NCBI RefSeq assembly: GCF_904846525.1
Contig: NZ_CAJHAZ010000003.1
Span: 1 to 64,000, forward strand
Origin: Psychrobacter sp. 1044
Lineage (GTDB): Bacteria; Pseudomonadota; Gammaproteobacteria; Pseudomonadales; Moraxellaceae
Direction: 5' to 3'
DNA: 64,000 nucleotides
Positions 50,212 to 59,431 of this stretch are shown in pieces (the first letter of the stretch is position 1; every line of letters starts with the position of its first letter). The notes under the pieces were generated by a model, which saw only the letters and a program-made list of their open reading frames with translations, was not told the DNA's origin and made no database searches. The translations under genes were made by a program, and so were the position numbers.

Positions 50212-50296
50212 TGTTACGGTTCTTATATAACCCTCGTTTAAACACGATTTAGCTTACTAATAGTTTACACTAATCACATATCCTCACATTTTATTG

Positions 50297-50329
50297 CAGG
50301 TTTCACCTATGGTGTAACCTGTTTTTTTT
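50297..50329 (+). terminator. intrinsic terminator of truB
   Basis: CAGGTTTCACC (50297-50307) with GGTGTAACCTG (50311-50321), a 3-base loop and TTTTTTTT. It ends the rimP-truB block. The rest of 50212-50587 is A-rich and shows no gene. Confidence 0.9.
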
Positions 50330-50587
50330 GTACTTTAGATCTACCGGATAGGAAGTCTGGATAGAAAAATAAATCGAACTAAGACTCTAAGAATAAGAAC
50401 ATAAAAAAATAATAAGATAAAAAGTCATATATCAAAAATAAAAACTAGGTTCGAAAGAGAATATTTAATAGGAACAAGATGGGTCAAAGGAAGACTATAC
50501 AGCCAATAATAATAACGATTTATAAAAATAAAGTATGAATAATAAAAATACCAAAAGAAAATCACTCATAACGAAAAAAGGAATATC

Positions 50588-51112
50588 ATGAAAACCATTG
50601 CTTTTTTACTACACAATAACTTCGAGCAAGCAGAATACGAAGAGGTTAATAATCAACTCAAAGATAAAGGTTACAAGACACTTCTTATAACCACAAATAA
50701 AGAAAAAGAAGTGCAAGCCATGCAGCAAGATGTAGACAAAGGCGACACCTTTATTGCTGATATTTTTGCAAAAGACGCAAGCGTTTCTGATTATGATGCG
50801 TTGGTACTACCAGGTGGTACTGTCAATGCGGATACGATTCGTGGCAATGAAGAGGCTCATAGTATTATCAATGCTATCAATGATGCAGGCAAGCCATTAG
50901 CTGTCATTTGCCATGCTCCTTGGGCACTTATCAATACAGGTATTGCTAAAGGTAAAACACTTACTGCTTATCATACGTTGCAGATAGATTTAGAAAACGC
51001 TGGTGCAAAATTTGTAGATCAAACAGTACAGGTAGACGGTAATTTGATTACCTCACGTAATCCAGATGATATCAGCAATTTCGTTGATGCTATTGATAAG
51101 GCGTTATCTTAA
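50588..51112 (+). CDS. DJ-1/PfpI-family stress protein
   Basis: 174 residues with the nucleophile elbow AVICHAPW (C108, H109) and an early acidic pair (FEQAEYEE), the features of the PfpI/YhbO branch of the DJ-1 superfamily. Members act as glyoxalases or deglycases or protect against stress; the activity of this one is not known. Preceded by GGAATATC and an A-rich leader. Two tiny hydrophilic genes follow. Confidence 0.88.
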   Translation: MKTIAFLLHNNFEQAEYEEVNNQLKDKGYKTLLITTNKEKEVQAMQQDVDKGDTFIADIFAKDASVSDYDALVLPGGTVNADTIRGNEEAHSIINAINDAGKPLAVICHAPWALINTGIAKGKTLTAYHTLQIDLENAGAKFVDQTVQVDGNLITSRNPDDISNFVDAIDKALS

Positions 51113-51187
51113 TTTTTCTACCCACTTATTGAGTAATTAATTACTTATATTTCTTAAACATTCACAACCGTAACTGAGGAAAATATT

Positions 51188-51349
51188 ATGTCAAACTCTA
51201 ACCCAAACGATACCAAGCTTGAGCAACAACGTTCTGAATCAGCAACTGCAGCGCTTAAAGGCCAAACTGAGAACAATCATATTGAAGATAGTGAAGCCGC
51301 AGCAGATCGTATTGCGGACAACCTAGGAAATGCTAAAGAAGACAAGTAG
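51188..51349 (+). CDS. 53-residue hydrophilic protein
   Basis: Starts MSNSNPNDTKLEQQ, with GAGGAAAA seven bases before the ATG. The product is polar and disordered-looking with no hydrophobic core: Asn, Glu, Ala and Asp dominate, and there is no Cys or Trp. I do not recognise a family. The same opening, MSNS, and the same style occur in the next gene, so the two may be related. It lies 75 bases after the PfpI-like gene. Confidence 0.6.
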   Translation: MSNSNPNDTKLEQQRSESATAALKGQTENNHIEDSEAAADRIADNLGNAKEDK

Positions 51350-51484
51350 AGTATGTAAAGTGTCAGCCATAGTAGGGTGACACTGATATATTGGCTTATC
51401 ACCTCAATATCACTGATGACATTTGCATTTCAATGTAAAAAGTATAAAACAGCTACTTCAAAAAATAATAATTCAGGAGCTAAT

Positions 51485-51658
51485 ATGAGTAATTCATTGA
51501 ATAACATGGATGAGCAAGAAAAAGAGATTGAAAGGCTTGCAGAAGACATTAATCCTAGTGAGCATGCTACTCCTGATAGTTTAGCAGAAGTTACCACAGC
51601 TGCACCGCTTGAAGATGATGAGTTAGGCGGTAACGCAACGGAAGATGACGTCAAGTAA
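51485..51658 (+). CDS. 57-residue acidic protein
   Basis: Starts at 51485 with AGGAG upstream (MSNSLNNMDEQEKEIERLAEDINPS). Strongly acidic, one predicted helix (9-22), then a disordered, Asp/Glu-rich tail ending ATEDDVK. The frame runs further upstream as a hydrophobic stretch, but the ribosome site supports this start. Unknown function; a stress-linked small protein is a guess from the neighbour. Confidence 0.6.
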   Translation: MSNSLNNMDEQEKEIERLAEDINPSEHATPDSLAEVTTAAPLEDDELGGNATEDDVK

Positions 51659-51729
51659 TAAGCAAATTCTATTGCCTATTGACGGATGATTTAACTATAA
51701 AAAATAAATCTGACTTTACAAGTATTATG

Positions 51730-51758
51730 AAAAACTGCTGCTAGTTCAGCAGTTTTTT
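51730..51758 (+). terminator. intrinsic terminator before rpsO
   Basis: AAAAACTGCTG (51730-51740) with CAGCAGTTTTTT (51747-51758), 6-base loop. The remaining sequence up to rpsO has no gene and should contain the rpsO promoter. Confidence 0.88.
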
Positions 51759-52028
51759 GTTATAATCACCGTCACATTTACATTAGGTTGAGATAAGACA
51801 TCGTGCTTCATAGGCTGTCCAAAACGGATAGTTATATTAAGTGGTCTCTCATCGCAGCTTATTCTAAATGGTCGTTATGACTAATTAGCTTGTCGTACAC
51901 TAGGTCAACTCTAGTAATGCAGGGTTGTCCTGAATGACGTGTAGGCTATTTTATTTACTATTCTACTGCTTTAGATCCTACTCAAATTCGAGAATATCTT
52001 AAAGCTTTTAGCATTGCCGGAGATATTT

Positions 52029-52295
52029 ATGCTAACTAATACCGATCGCGAACAAATCATTGCTCAATACCAACGTGGCGAAAATGACACTGGTTCTCCA
52101 GAAGTTCAAGTAGCACTATTGAGTGCTCGTATCAACGATTTGCAGAACCATTTTAAAGCACATAAAGCTGATCATCATAGCCGTCGCGGTCTTATCCGTA
52201 TGGTTAACACGCGTCGTAAATTGCTTGATTACCTAAAAGGTAAAGATCTTGGTCGTTACACCACGCTTATCAGCCAGTTAGGTCTACGTCGTTAA
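52029..52295 (+). CDS. rpsO: 30S ribosomal protein S15
   Basis: 88 residues: [35 protein letters not shown] ... [26 protein letters not shown], the standard S15. The ATG at 52029 has GGAG nine bases upstream. rpsO before pnp is the conserved order. Confidence 0.97.
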   Translation: MLTNTDREQIIAQYQRGENDTGSPEVQVALLSARINDLQNHFKAHKADHHSRRGLIRMVNTRRKLLDYLKGKDLGRYTTLISQLGLRR

Positions 52296-52416
52296 TCTAA
52301 CGACAATAGTACGAGTAGATGCTAAAACAAAAGAATCCATCATATGGTGCTATTCTAGAAATTTTGCTGAATCGCTTGGAACTTGCTTGTTGCTATCGAT
52401 AAAATAGATTTTTCTA

Positions 52417-52450
52417 AAAACGGTGTGGAATAGTTTCACGCCGTTTTTTT
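52417..52450 (+). terminator. intrinsic terminator of rpsO
   Basis: AAAACGGTGTG (52417-52427) with CACGCCGTTTT (52437-52447), one G-T wobble, then T-tract. Separates rpsO from pnp. Confidence 0.85.
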
Positions 52451-52976
52451 ATGCTTATTCATTTTCAAGATTGATTTTGGATAGCATTGGTTATAAAGAC
52501 CAATTCAAGTAGGTAATAGAATTTTTCGTGAAAACAGTAATACTAGAGCTAAGTGTTTTCTATCGATAATTGCTGTGTTCGGCAATTCATTGGTCAATGG
52601 CTATAAATCACTGTAAAATAATGCCTTGTGAGTTTGATAATATATCTACTATATATATGGTGACTATTTATAAAATACCTATTTCTTAGCTTATAGAATA
52701 GCTAGCTGCGCTAATACCTGACTCTCAAAAGCGCAGAAAAATAGTCTGTAGGGTTTTTAGCACCGAAGTCTTTTGACTTAAGGTCTTTTTGATAGTATTT
52801 ATAGTAAAGCCAAAATTGAATGACCAAATATACACAATAGTACGATGTCTAGCGCCGATAGGCATATGGAATAACTAGGTAATGTTATTGGCACTGGTTG
52901 AGATGATTTCTGAGAGAAAGACTGTCAATTATTAGTCATATACACTAGTAGTCACATACACAGAATTTTAATGAAA
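52451..52976. other. long rpsO-pnp intergenic region
   Basis: With its flanks it makes a 740-base gap without a protein gene. It contains a CTGCGC/GCGCAG dyad (52706-52711, 52731-52736) and a small hairpin AAGTC/GACTT (52766-52779) followed at 52785-52790 by TCTTTTT. A small RNA could end there, but no promoter was picked out. Confidence 0.4.
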
Positions 52977-53005
52977 AATATCAGCATTTTTATAATGCTG
53001 ATATT
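52977..53005 (+). promoter_or_regulatory. hairpin in the pnp leader
   Basis: AATATCAGCAT (52977-52987) and ATGCTGATATT (52995-53005) pair perfectly over 11 bases with a 7-base loop, 20 bases before the pnp ribosome site AGGAAG. There is no T-tract, so it is not a terminator. In E. coli, PNPase controls its own mRNA through a leader stem cut by RNase III; this stem is in the right place for such control. Confidence 0.6.
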
Positions 53006-53035
53006 ACTTTCGTCAGTCAACATTAGGAAGATTAT

Positions 53036-55138
53036 ATGACAATGTTTAACACCATTAAGCGTGAATTTCAGTATGGCAACCAACAGGTTGTGATCGAGAC
53101 AGGTCGTATTGCTCGTCAAGCAAACTCTATCTTAGTACATATGGGCGGCGTTACGGTACTTGTCGCAGCAGTGGTAAAGTCAGAGGCTAAAGAAGGTCAA
53201 AACTTCTTTCCGCTAACGGTTAACTATCAAGAAAAAATGTATGCAGCGGGCAAAATCCCAGGTGCCTATGGCAAACGTGAAGGTCGTGCAAGCGAGTTCG
53301 AAACCCTAACCTCACGCTTGATTGACCGCCCGATTCGTCCGCTATTCCCTGAAGGTTATGTTAACGAAATTCAAATTACGGCAACGGTTGTTTCATCAGA
53401 TAAAACGCAGTCTGCAGATATCGCAGCCTTAATCGGTGCTTCAGCAGCATTGGCCATCTCTGATGCACCATTCAATGGTCCAGTCGCAGCTGCCCGTGTT
53501 GGCTTTATCAACGGCGAGTACATCCTGAACCCAACGATTGAGCAGCTTAAAGAGAGTGATCTTGATTTGGTTGTGGCTGGTACGAAATCTGCGGTACTAA
53601 TGGTTGAATCTGAAGCGGCAGAGCTGTCAGAAGATCAAATGCTAGGCGCGGTATTATATGGTCATCAACAACAGCAAATCGTTATTGATAACATTGCTTC
53701 AATGGCAGAAGAAATCGGTACTGCTAAGCAGCAGTATACTGCCCCTGAGCGTGATCAAGCGCTTACCAGCAGCATGAAAGAACAGTTCGGTGAGCAAGTT
53801 GCTGACGCTTATACGATTACTGATAAGCAAGCTCGTTATACTAAGCTTGATGACATTAAGCAATCAATTATCGATGCGCTCGCTGGTGATGCTGAGTCAG
53901 AAACTTACGCTGATACGGTATCTGAGCTAAAAGAAATTTATAATGATCTTAAATATCGTACGGTTCGTGACAATATCTTGTCAGGTAAGCCGCGTATTGA
54001 TGGTCGTGATCTTGAGACTGTTCGTGCCCTCGACGTACAAGTTGGTGTATTGCCATACACGCATGGTTCAGCATTGTTCACACGCGGTGAAACGCAGGCA
54101 TTGGTTACGACTACGCTTGGTAACAGCCGTGATGTCAACATGATTGACTCACTAGGTGGCACGATTCGTGACCATTTCATGCTGCATTACAACTTCCCAC
54201 ATTTCTCAGTTGGTGAGACGGGACGCGAAGGTATTCCAAAACGTCGTGAAATCGGTCATGGTCGTCTAGCTCGCCGCGGTGTACAAGCGATGCTACCGGA
54301 TAGCGAACGCTTCCCTTATGTCATCCGTGTGGTATCAGAGATTACTGAGTCAAATGGTTCATCTTCTATGGCGTCTGTTTGCGGCGCAAGCTTGGCATTG
54401 ATGGATGCTGGTGTTCCACTAAAAGCACCAGTTGCTGGTATCGCTATGGGTCTGGTTAAAGAAGGTGAGCGTTTCGCTGTACTATCAGACATCTTAGGTG
54501 ATGAAGATCATCTTGGCGATATGGATTTTAAAGTTGCTGGTTCTAAAGATGGTATCACTGCGCTGCAGATGGACATCAAAATCGAAGGTATTACCCCTGA
54601 CATCATGGAGCAGGCACTTAAGCAAGCCCATGCTGGTCGTATCCATATTTTGGACGCGATGAATAAAGTATTGCCTGAGAGCCGTACTGAAATCAACGCT
54701 CATGCACCAAACTATGCGGTTATCGAAATCAATCCGGATAAAATCCGTGACGTAATCGGTAAAGGCGGCGCGATGATTCGTCAGCTAACCGAAGAGACTG
54801 GCGCAGTTATCGATATCGATGATGGCGGCACGATTCGTATTTTTGGTGAGAACAAAGCGGCAACTAAAGCAGCTATCGGTAGAATCGAAGCATTGACGGC
54901 AGAAGTTGAAGTGGGCAAAACTTATGAAGGTACGGTTGCTCGTATCGTTGATTTTGGCGCGTTTATTAACGTCTTGCCAAACACTGATGGCTTGGTACAC
55001 ATCTCACAAATCGCTGAAGAGCGCGTTGAGAATGTTTCTGACTACCTAAAAGAAGGTCAGATCGTTAAAGTCTTCGTCCAAGACGTCGATAACCGTGGTC
55101 GTATTAAATTGACTATGAAAGGTATCGAACAAAGCTAA
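53036..55138 (+). CDS. pnp: polyribonucleotide nucleotidyltransferase (PNPase)
   Basis: 3' to 5' phosphorolytic exonuclease of the degradosome, important in cold growth. 700 residues: two RNase PH domains ([21 protein letters not shown]-like region; [13 protein letters not shown] and [17 protein letters not shown]), then KH ([18 protein letters not shown] near 570) and S1 ([22 protein letters not shown] from about 627). Starts at ATG 53036, 5 bases after AGGAAG. Confidence 0.97.
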   Translation: MTMFNTIKREFQYGNQQVVIETGRIARQANSILVHMGGVTVLVAAVVKSEAKEGQNFFPLTVNYQEKMYAAGKIPGAYGKREGRASEFETLTSRLIDRPIRPLFPEGYVNEIQITATVVSSDKTQSADIAALIGASAALAISDAPFNGPVAAARVGFINGEYILNPTIEQLKESDLDLVVAGTKSAVLMVESEAAELSEDQMLGAVLYGHQQQQIVIDNIASMAEEIGTAKQQYTAPERDQALTSSMKEQFGEQVADAYTITDKQARYTKLDDIKQSIIDALAGDAESETYADTVSELKEIYNDLKYRTVRDNILSGKPRIDGRDLETVRALDVQVGVLPYTHGSALFTRGETQALVTTTLGNSRDVNMIDSLGGTIRDHFMLHYNFPHFSVGETGREGIPKRREIGHGRLARRGVQAMLPDSERFPYVIRVVSEITESNGSSSMASVCGASLALMDAGVPLKAPVAGIAMGLVKEGERFAVLSDILGDEDHLGDMDFKVAGSKDGITALQMDIKIEGITPDIMEQALKQAHAGRIHILDAMNKVLPESRTEINAHAPNYAVIEINPDKIRDVIGKGGAMIRQLTEETGAVIDIDDGGTIRIFGENKAATKAAIGRIEALTAEVEVGKTYEGTVARIVDFGAFINVLPNTDGLVHISQIAEERVENVSDYLKEGQIVKVFVQDVDNRGRIKLTMKGIEQS

Positions 55139-55163
55139 TCGATATCTAATGTAGTCAACATCC

Positions 55164-55210
55164 AAAAACCGCTTTAAGTCTCTCGTCATGAGCGCTTAAG
55201 GCGGTTTTTT
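55164..55210 (+). terminator. intrinsic terminator of pnp
   Basis: AAAAACCGCTTTAAG (55164-55178) with CTTAAGGCGGTTTTTT (55195-55210). Confidence 0.88.
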
Positions 55211-55267
55211 TTATGGGTGTAAAATCTTGTTTTCAGTAGAATATCTTATTAAAGTAACTGGCCTATA

Positions 55268-55858
55268 TCAAAGTGATTGGTCTATATTAAAGTCTTTAGG
55301 AAGGTGAATATCGATTCGAACTTTAGGCAAATCTTGTAGGTGCTGTAAGAGTAACGGTAAGATGTCAGCGTGCCAGTCTAACGCAACTGAGCCTGTGTTT
55401 GCTAAATTGGCTGCGTTGGACACGTTAGCTCTATCATTTCGTGAGTGGTTATGAATAAGTGGACGTGCCAGTAGGGCAATTCTACGAATACCTTGATAAC
55501 GGATGAGCGGGATAAGCTGCTCAGATAAATCATTCAGCGCGGCAATCAACCATTGTGACCGTGTGGGGTGGTAAGGATGATTTGATACCACAAGATTAGC
55601 GATATAACTGGGCTGATTACCATTACTGCTGATACTTAAACCAGCTTGCTCAAGCGCGCGTTTATGCAGTAAGCAGCTGCCAACACTCAGACTGCCATCG
55701 CGGCATGCGCGATAGTAACGTTGATAATTATCAGCAAATAAAGTTTTAGCTTTTGTGAGAACAGGATCTAAAAGAATCCCTGCAGTATTGACTGGTAGAA
55801 TAAGCAGCTGCGCGCTACTATTTAAGATAGGGGCGTGGGTAAGTTGCAAAGTCGCCAT
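55268..55858 (-). CDS. macro-domain-like protein
   Basis: 196 residues. The beginning, LLILPVNTAGILLDPVLTKAKTLFADNYQRYYRAC, parallels the macro-domain phrase for ADP-ribose binding (VNxxGxMGxGxA...F...Y...C), and SVALDWHADILPLLLQHLQDLPKVRIDIHLP parallels its C-terminal GGLDW...LP..P. The Gly-rich binding loop is altered (AGILLDPV in place of GxMGKGIA), so ADP-ribose binding may be lost or changed. DarG-type antitoxins are the nearest style, but no DarT toxin lies beside it. AAGGGG precedes the ATG. Confidence 0.6.
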   Translation of the reverse strand: MATLQLTHAPILNSSAQLLILPVNTAGILLDPVLTKAKTLFADNYQRYYRACRDGSLSVGSCLLHKRALEQAGLSISSNGNQPSYIANLVVSNHPYHPTRSQWLIAALNDLSEQLIPLIRYQGIRRIALLARPLIHNHSRNDRANVSNAANLANTGSVALDWHADILPLLLQHLQDLPKVRIDIHLPKDFNIDQSL

Positions 55859-55891
55859 TGTCAGCCCCTTGATAAAAGTCTAAATAATGAG

Positions 55892-56416
55892 CTACTGTTT
55901 GTCGCCGTTTGTCTCGGCTTCTAATTGCGCTATTTGTTGTTCTAACAATTCAATTTGCTCATCCTTCATTGTCGTCAATTGCTTATTCATGACCAACTGT
56001 TCAGCAGCGAGTTTTTTTTGTTCAGCGAAGCGCTGTTTTTCATCTGCTAAGCGATCTATTTCTTCTTTAGCAAGACTATCTGTTTCTGGTAAAGGAGCAC
56101 TTAAGATGGCTTCAGCATTAGGTATTTGATCAACTGTGATTGTCTCATCAGTATTTAACGTTAAGTTACTATTGTTTGAACTATTGTCATTATTACCTAA
56201 AAGCGTAGCATCTAATTGAGTAGCGCTATCTGGTTCGGTCGTCGGTGGTGTACTTTCGATAGGCACAGTATTTGTGTTTATCGAATTGTTTTTCCAGACC
56301 AAGTAGCCAATCAATAATGCCGCTAATATAATAATTGACCACCATTTCTGGCGTGACTTAGTGGGCTTTTTTTTCAGTGATTTGGTTGACAGAGGACGCA
56401 TTCTTTGACTTTTCAT
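55892..56416 (-). CDS. single-pass membrane protein with coiled coil
   Basis: 174 residues: a basic N-terminus (KSLKKKPTKSRQKW), one membrane helix (about 27-41), an Asn/Thr-rich flexible stretch, and a C-terminal coiled coil from about 113 (KEEIDRLADEKQRFAEQKK...IELLEQQIAQLEAE). Orientation is probably N-in, with the coil in the periplasm. I do not recognise a family. Same strand as yheV, 113 bases downstream. Confidence 0.65.
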   Translation of the reverse strand: MKSQRMRPLSTKSLKKKPTKSRQKWWSIIILAALLIGYLVWKNNSINTNTVPIESTPPTTEPDSATQLDATLLGNNDNSSNNSNLTLNTDETITVDQIPNAEAILSAPLPETDSLAKEEIDRLADEKQRFAEQKKLAAEQLVMNKQLTTMKDEQIELLEQQIAQLEAETNGDKQ

Positions 56417-56529
56417 ACTATAGTCGATTTATGTTAGAAATATAAGTAGCCATACTATAGCAAACTCAAAATAAAAAGCCTATCTATTGCTAGATAGGCT
56501 GGTAGCTATTAAGACTTGACGCTTAATAT

Positions 56530-56787
56530 TTAAGGTTTGAATTTTACTGTGCCGCTGGTACCAGTAGCCATAGCATCACGTATAAGCTGATCTTCAGCAT
56601 GGTTTTTGGCACTGATGGCATCAGGATCAGGGCGATGTTCGCTATGTCCACATAATGTGCATTCAATATACTCATCAGGTTCTGGAGTGACGACGTTGAT
56701 TTGTACCACCGCATCCATCGCCTGACATTTAGGACAACGAACACCTGCTAAAAACTGCCGCTTTGGTCGCGTTGATTGATAGCGCAT
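56530..56787 (-). CDS. yheV: YheV-family zinc-ribbon protein
   Basis: 85 residues with FLAGVRCPKCQAMDAV and IECTLCGH: two CxxC pairs forming a zinc ribbon, as in YheV. Function unknown. The ATG directly follows the prlC stop with GAGGTGA inside the prlC end, so translation is coupled to oligopeptidase A. Confidence 0.88.
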   Translation of the reverse strand: MRYQSTRPKRQFLAGVRCPKCQAMDAVVQINVVTPEPDEYIECTLCGHSEHRPDPDAISAKNHAEDQLIRDAMATGTSGTVKFKP

Positions 56788-58974
56788 TTAAATCACCTCA
56801 TGTGTTGTTGAGGCATTAGCAGCAGCACTGCCTTTTTTAGTATCAGAAAAACCGCTATGACGTAACAACGCATCGATACTGGCACTGCGACCACGGAAGT
56901 TTTCAAAGTTGGTCTTGGCAGGGAAACTACCACCAACGGATAAAATTGTCTCACGGAAGGCTTTACCAGTGACTGGGTTAAAAATACCTTCTTCTTCAAA
57001 CTTGCTAAAGGCATCTGCCGATAGCAACTCTGCCCATTTATACGAGTAATAACCTGCCGCATAGCCGCCTGCAAAGATATGACTAAAGCCGTTGGCAAAA
57101 CGGTTGTAGTCAGGTGTCTGCATGATAGCAATGTCATCTCGAACGGTATTTAGCGTGGCTAATATACCGTCATAATCTAGCGCTGGCGTATGCGCATGAA
57201 TCAATAAGTCAAACAGTGCGAATTCGATTTGCCGTAGGGTTTGCATGCCGCTTTGGAAATTCTTCACCGCCAATAACGCTGCAAGTTTGTCTTTAGGCAA
57301 GGGCGCACCCGTTTTGACGTGGCTACTAATCAGCGCAATCCCTTCGGCATCCCACGCCCAGTTTTCCATAAATTGACTAGGCAACTCGACCGCGTCCCAC
57401 TCAACGCCATTGACACCAGCGACATCACCGACCGTCACTTGGGTTAATAAATGATGTAGGCCGTGACCAAACTCATGGAATAGAGTCAATACTTCATCAT
57501 GCGTCAATAGACTTGGTTTGCCATCGAGGGCAGGGGTAAAGTTACCCACCATAAAGCAAACGGGTAGCTGCTGATGATTTTGTTCACTGTAAGTATAACG
57601 TGACTGAAAACCACTCATCCAAGCGCCGCCGCGTTTACCACTGCGTGCAAATAAGTCAAAGTAAAAGCCACCAAGCAAGTTATCATCAGCATCAAACAAC
57701 TGATAAAAGTTGACATCGTCGTGCCAGCGTGATACGGATTCACTTTGCTCTTGGACTTTGATACCGTACAGACGCTCAACGATGGCAAATAATCCGCTAA
57801 TCACTTTTGGTAAGGGAAAGTACGGGCGAATCTCTTCTTGTGATAAGCTGAACTCGCTTTGTTTTACTTTTTCGGCGATATAAGCACTGTCCCACGCCTG
57901 TAACTCCTCAATACCATAGTCCTGCGCATACTTTTGTAATTGTGCCAAGTCTTGCTTAGCCGCTGGAGTTGCTTGCATGGCCAAACTCCGTAAAAAGGTT
58001 TCTACTTCTGCTACGTTATCTGCCATTTTCGTCGATAGTGAGACTTCTGCATAATTGTCAAAACCTAATAGCTTGGCTTTTTGCTCACGTAATTGCAGGA
58101 TTTGACCCATGATATCGGCATTGTTTAGCGACTCACCTTTGGCATTGGTATGTGCATCGAACTCAGAAGCACGAGTGACATAAGCGCGGTATAGGGTCTC
58201 GCGCAGTTCACGGTCATCCGCATGGGTCATGATGGCAAGATAAACAGGGATATTTAAGCTTGCCACGTAATAAGGACTTGGCAACGCATCGACTTCTACT
58301 TGCGTGAGCGTACCGTTGGCAAGCGCGCGCGCTTTATACTGTTCGCCAGCATCTGCGAGTAGCGCCAGTCCACTTTCGGTTAGACCTGCCAATTGCTCTT
58401 GCTGCAGCGGTAAGGCATAAGCTTGGGTGGCATCCAATACGTTATCTGAAAAGGTCGCTGATAAGGTAGAAAGCTGACTTTGAATAGCCGCAAACTTTTC
58501 CTGTTTATCTTTTGGTAATGCGACACCTGACAGCTCAAAACTACGTAGCGCAAGCTCAATAGCCCGCGCTCGTGCAGGCTCAAGCGCAGCAAAAAATGCT
58601 GTGTCATTGACGATAGTTTGATAACGATTAAATAGCGGCTGATGCTGTCCCACTCGTGTGCCATAAGCCGATAGTGTGGGTAGCAGTTCATGATGGACAT
58701 GACGAATGTCATCATTGCTCATGACGCTATTCAGGTGCGATAAAATGCCCCAACTGCGATCCAATGCCAGATTAATATGATCAAAAGTCATCACATCAGC
58801 CAGCGCTTGCTCAGCGCTGATATTAGCAGCACGGTTATGGCTATCAGTATCTCCGCTCATCTCATCTAAAAATGTATTGGCTTCATCGATGGCAGTGATG
58901 ACATGGCTTTGTAATGTACTTGGCGAAACGTTGTCAAAATCGACAAGGCGTAAATCTGCAGCAAGGGTTTTCAT
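56788..58974 (-). CDS. prlC: oligopeptidase A
   Basis: M3 metallopeptidase that degrades peptides, including cleaved signal peptides. FHEFGHGLHHLLT (near 500) holds the HExxH zinc site; the downstream ligand Glu lies in GVEWDAVELPSQFMENW. 728 residues, slightly above the 680 of E. coli, with a ~20-residue tail (KKGSAAANASTTHEVI). Head of a two-gene unit with yheV. Confidence 0.95.
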   Translation of the reverse strand: MKTLAADLRLVDFDNVSPSTLQSHVITAIDEANTFLDEMSGDTDSHNRAANISAEQALADVMTFDHINLALDRSWGILSHLNSVMSNDDIRHVHHELLPTLSAYGTRVGQHQPLFNRYQTIVNDTAFFAALEPARARAIELALRSFELSGVALPKDKQEKFAAIQSQLSTLSATFSDNVLDATQAYALPLQQEQLAGLTESGLALLADAGEQYKARALANGTLTQVEVDALPSPYYVASLNIPVYLAIMTHADDRELRETLYRAYVTRASEFDAHTNAKGESLNNADIMGQILQLREQKAKLLGFDNYAEVSLSTKMADNVAEVETFLRSLAMQATPAAKQDLAQLQKYAQDYGIEELQAWDSAYIAEKVKQSEFSLSQEEIRPYFPLPKVISGLFAIVERLYGIKVQEQSESVSRWHDDVNFYQLFDADDNLLGGFYFDLFARSGKRGGAWMSGFQSRYTYSEQNHQQLPVCFMVGNFTPALDGKPSLLTHDEVLTLFHEFGHGLHHLLTQVTVGDVAGVNGVEWDAVELPSQFMENWAWDAEGIALISSHVKTGAPLPKDKLAALLAVKNFQSGMQTLRQIEFALFDLLIHAHTPALDYDGILATLNTVRDDIAIMQTPDYNRFANGFSHIFAGGYAAGYYSYKWAELLSADAFSKFEEEGIFNPVTGKAFRETILSVGGSFPAKTNFENFRGRSASIDALLRHSGFSDTKKGSAAANASTTHEVI

Positions 58975-59227
58975 AAAAGTATCCGATATCTGATCGTAGT
59001 GAATGAATTATTATTGAGTAAACGTCGCTTTATATAAGAGATTGGCTTGCCGTGATATTTAGAACATCATTAGCTTTGTGTTATTTTTCTTTTTTGCTGT
59101 CTTATCGATAAGCTATATAAAAGATGGGTTCGTTTGACGAAAATACAACCTAATTATTGACTATATAAAAAGTGAGGCGAGAAGATAGTGACTATTAAAC
59201 GGGTTTAAAGTCGATCCGTCAGGCTTT

Positions 59228-59249
59228 TAGAACAATACAGAGTGTTCTA
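59228..59249. promoter_or_regulatory. possible operator dyad upstream of the Balon gene
   Basis: TAGAACA (59228-59234) and TGTTCTA (59243-59249), a perfect 7-bp dyad with an 8-base spacer, in the 457-base region before the Balon gene. Its shape fits a dimeric regulator site; no known regulator can be named. Confidence 0.35.
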
Positions 59250-59334
59250 CTTACAAAGCGCTATCATTTGCTTGCAAATTAACCCTACAGCGAGTGAGGT
59301 TTGACTGCTAGCATCAAGGCAATGGAATAAAAAG

Positions 59335-59380
59335 ATTAATCAACTGATTGATAGCAAAAACTATCAATCAGTTGATTAAT
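59335..59380. repeat. 20-bp perfect inverted repeat in the Balon leader
   Basis: The 20-base arms (59335-59354 and 59361-59380), core CAACTGATTGATAG, pair without mismatch around CAAAAA, ending 51 bases before the ATG. On the plus strand no T-tract follows; on the minus strand CTTTTTATT follows. It could be an mRNA-stabilising or cold-sensing leader structure, or a minus-strand terminator without a gene before it. Confidence 0.75.
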
Positions 59381-59431
59381 AGTAAAAATCACAATGTTAA
59401 AAGTACATGATAATAAAACAAGGAGCAATAA

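Noticed and set aside
52977-53005. Hairpin as a terminator before pnp
   Set aside because: No T-tract follows, and it is too close to the pnp ribosome site.
59335-59380. Inverted repeat as a CRISPR unit
   Set aside because: Only one copy, no spacers and no cas genes.
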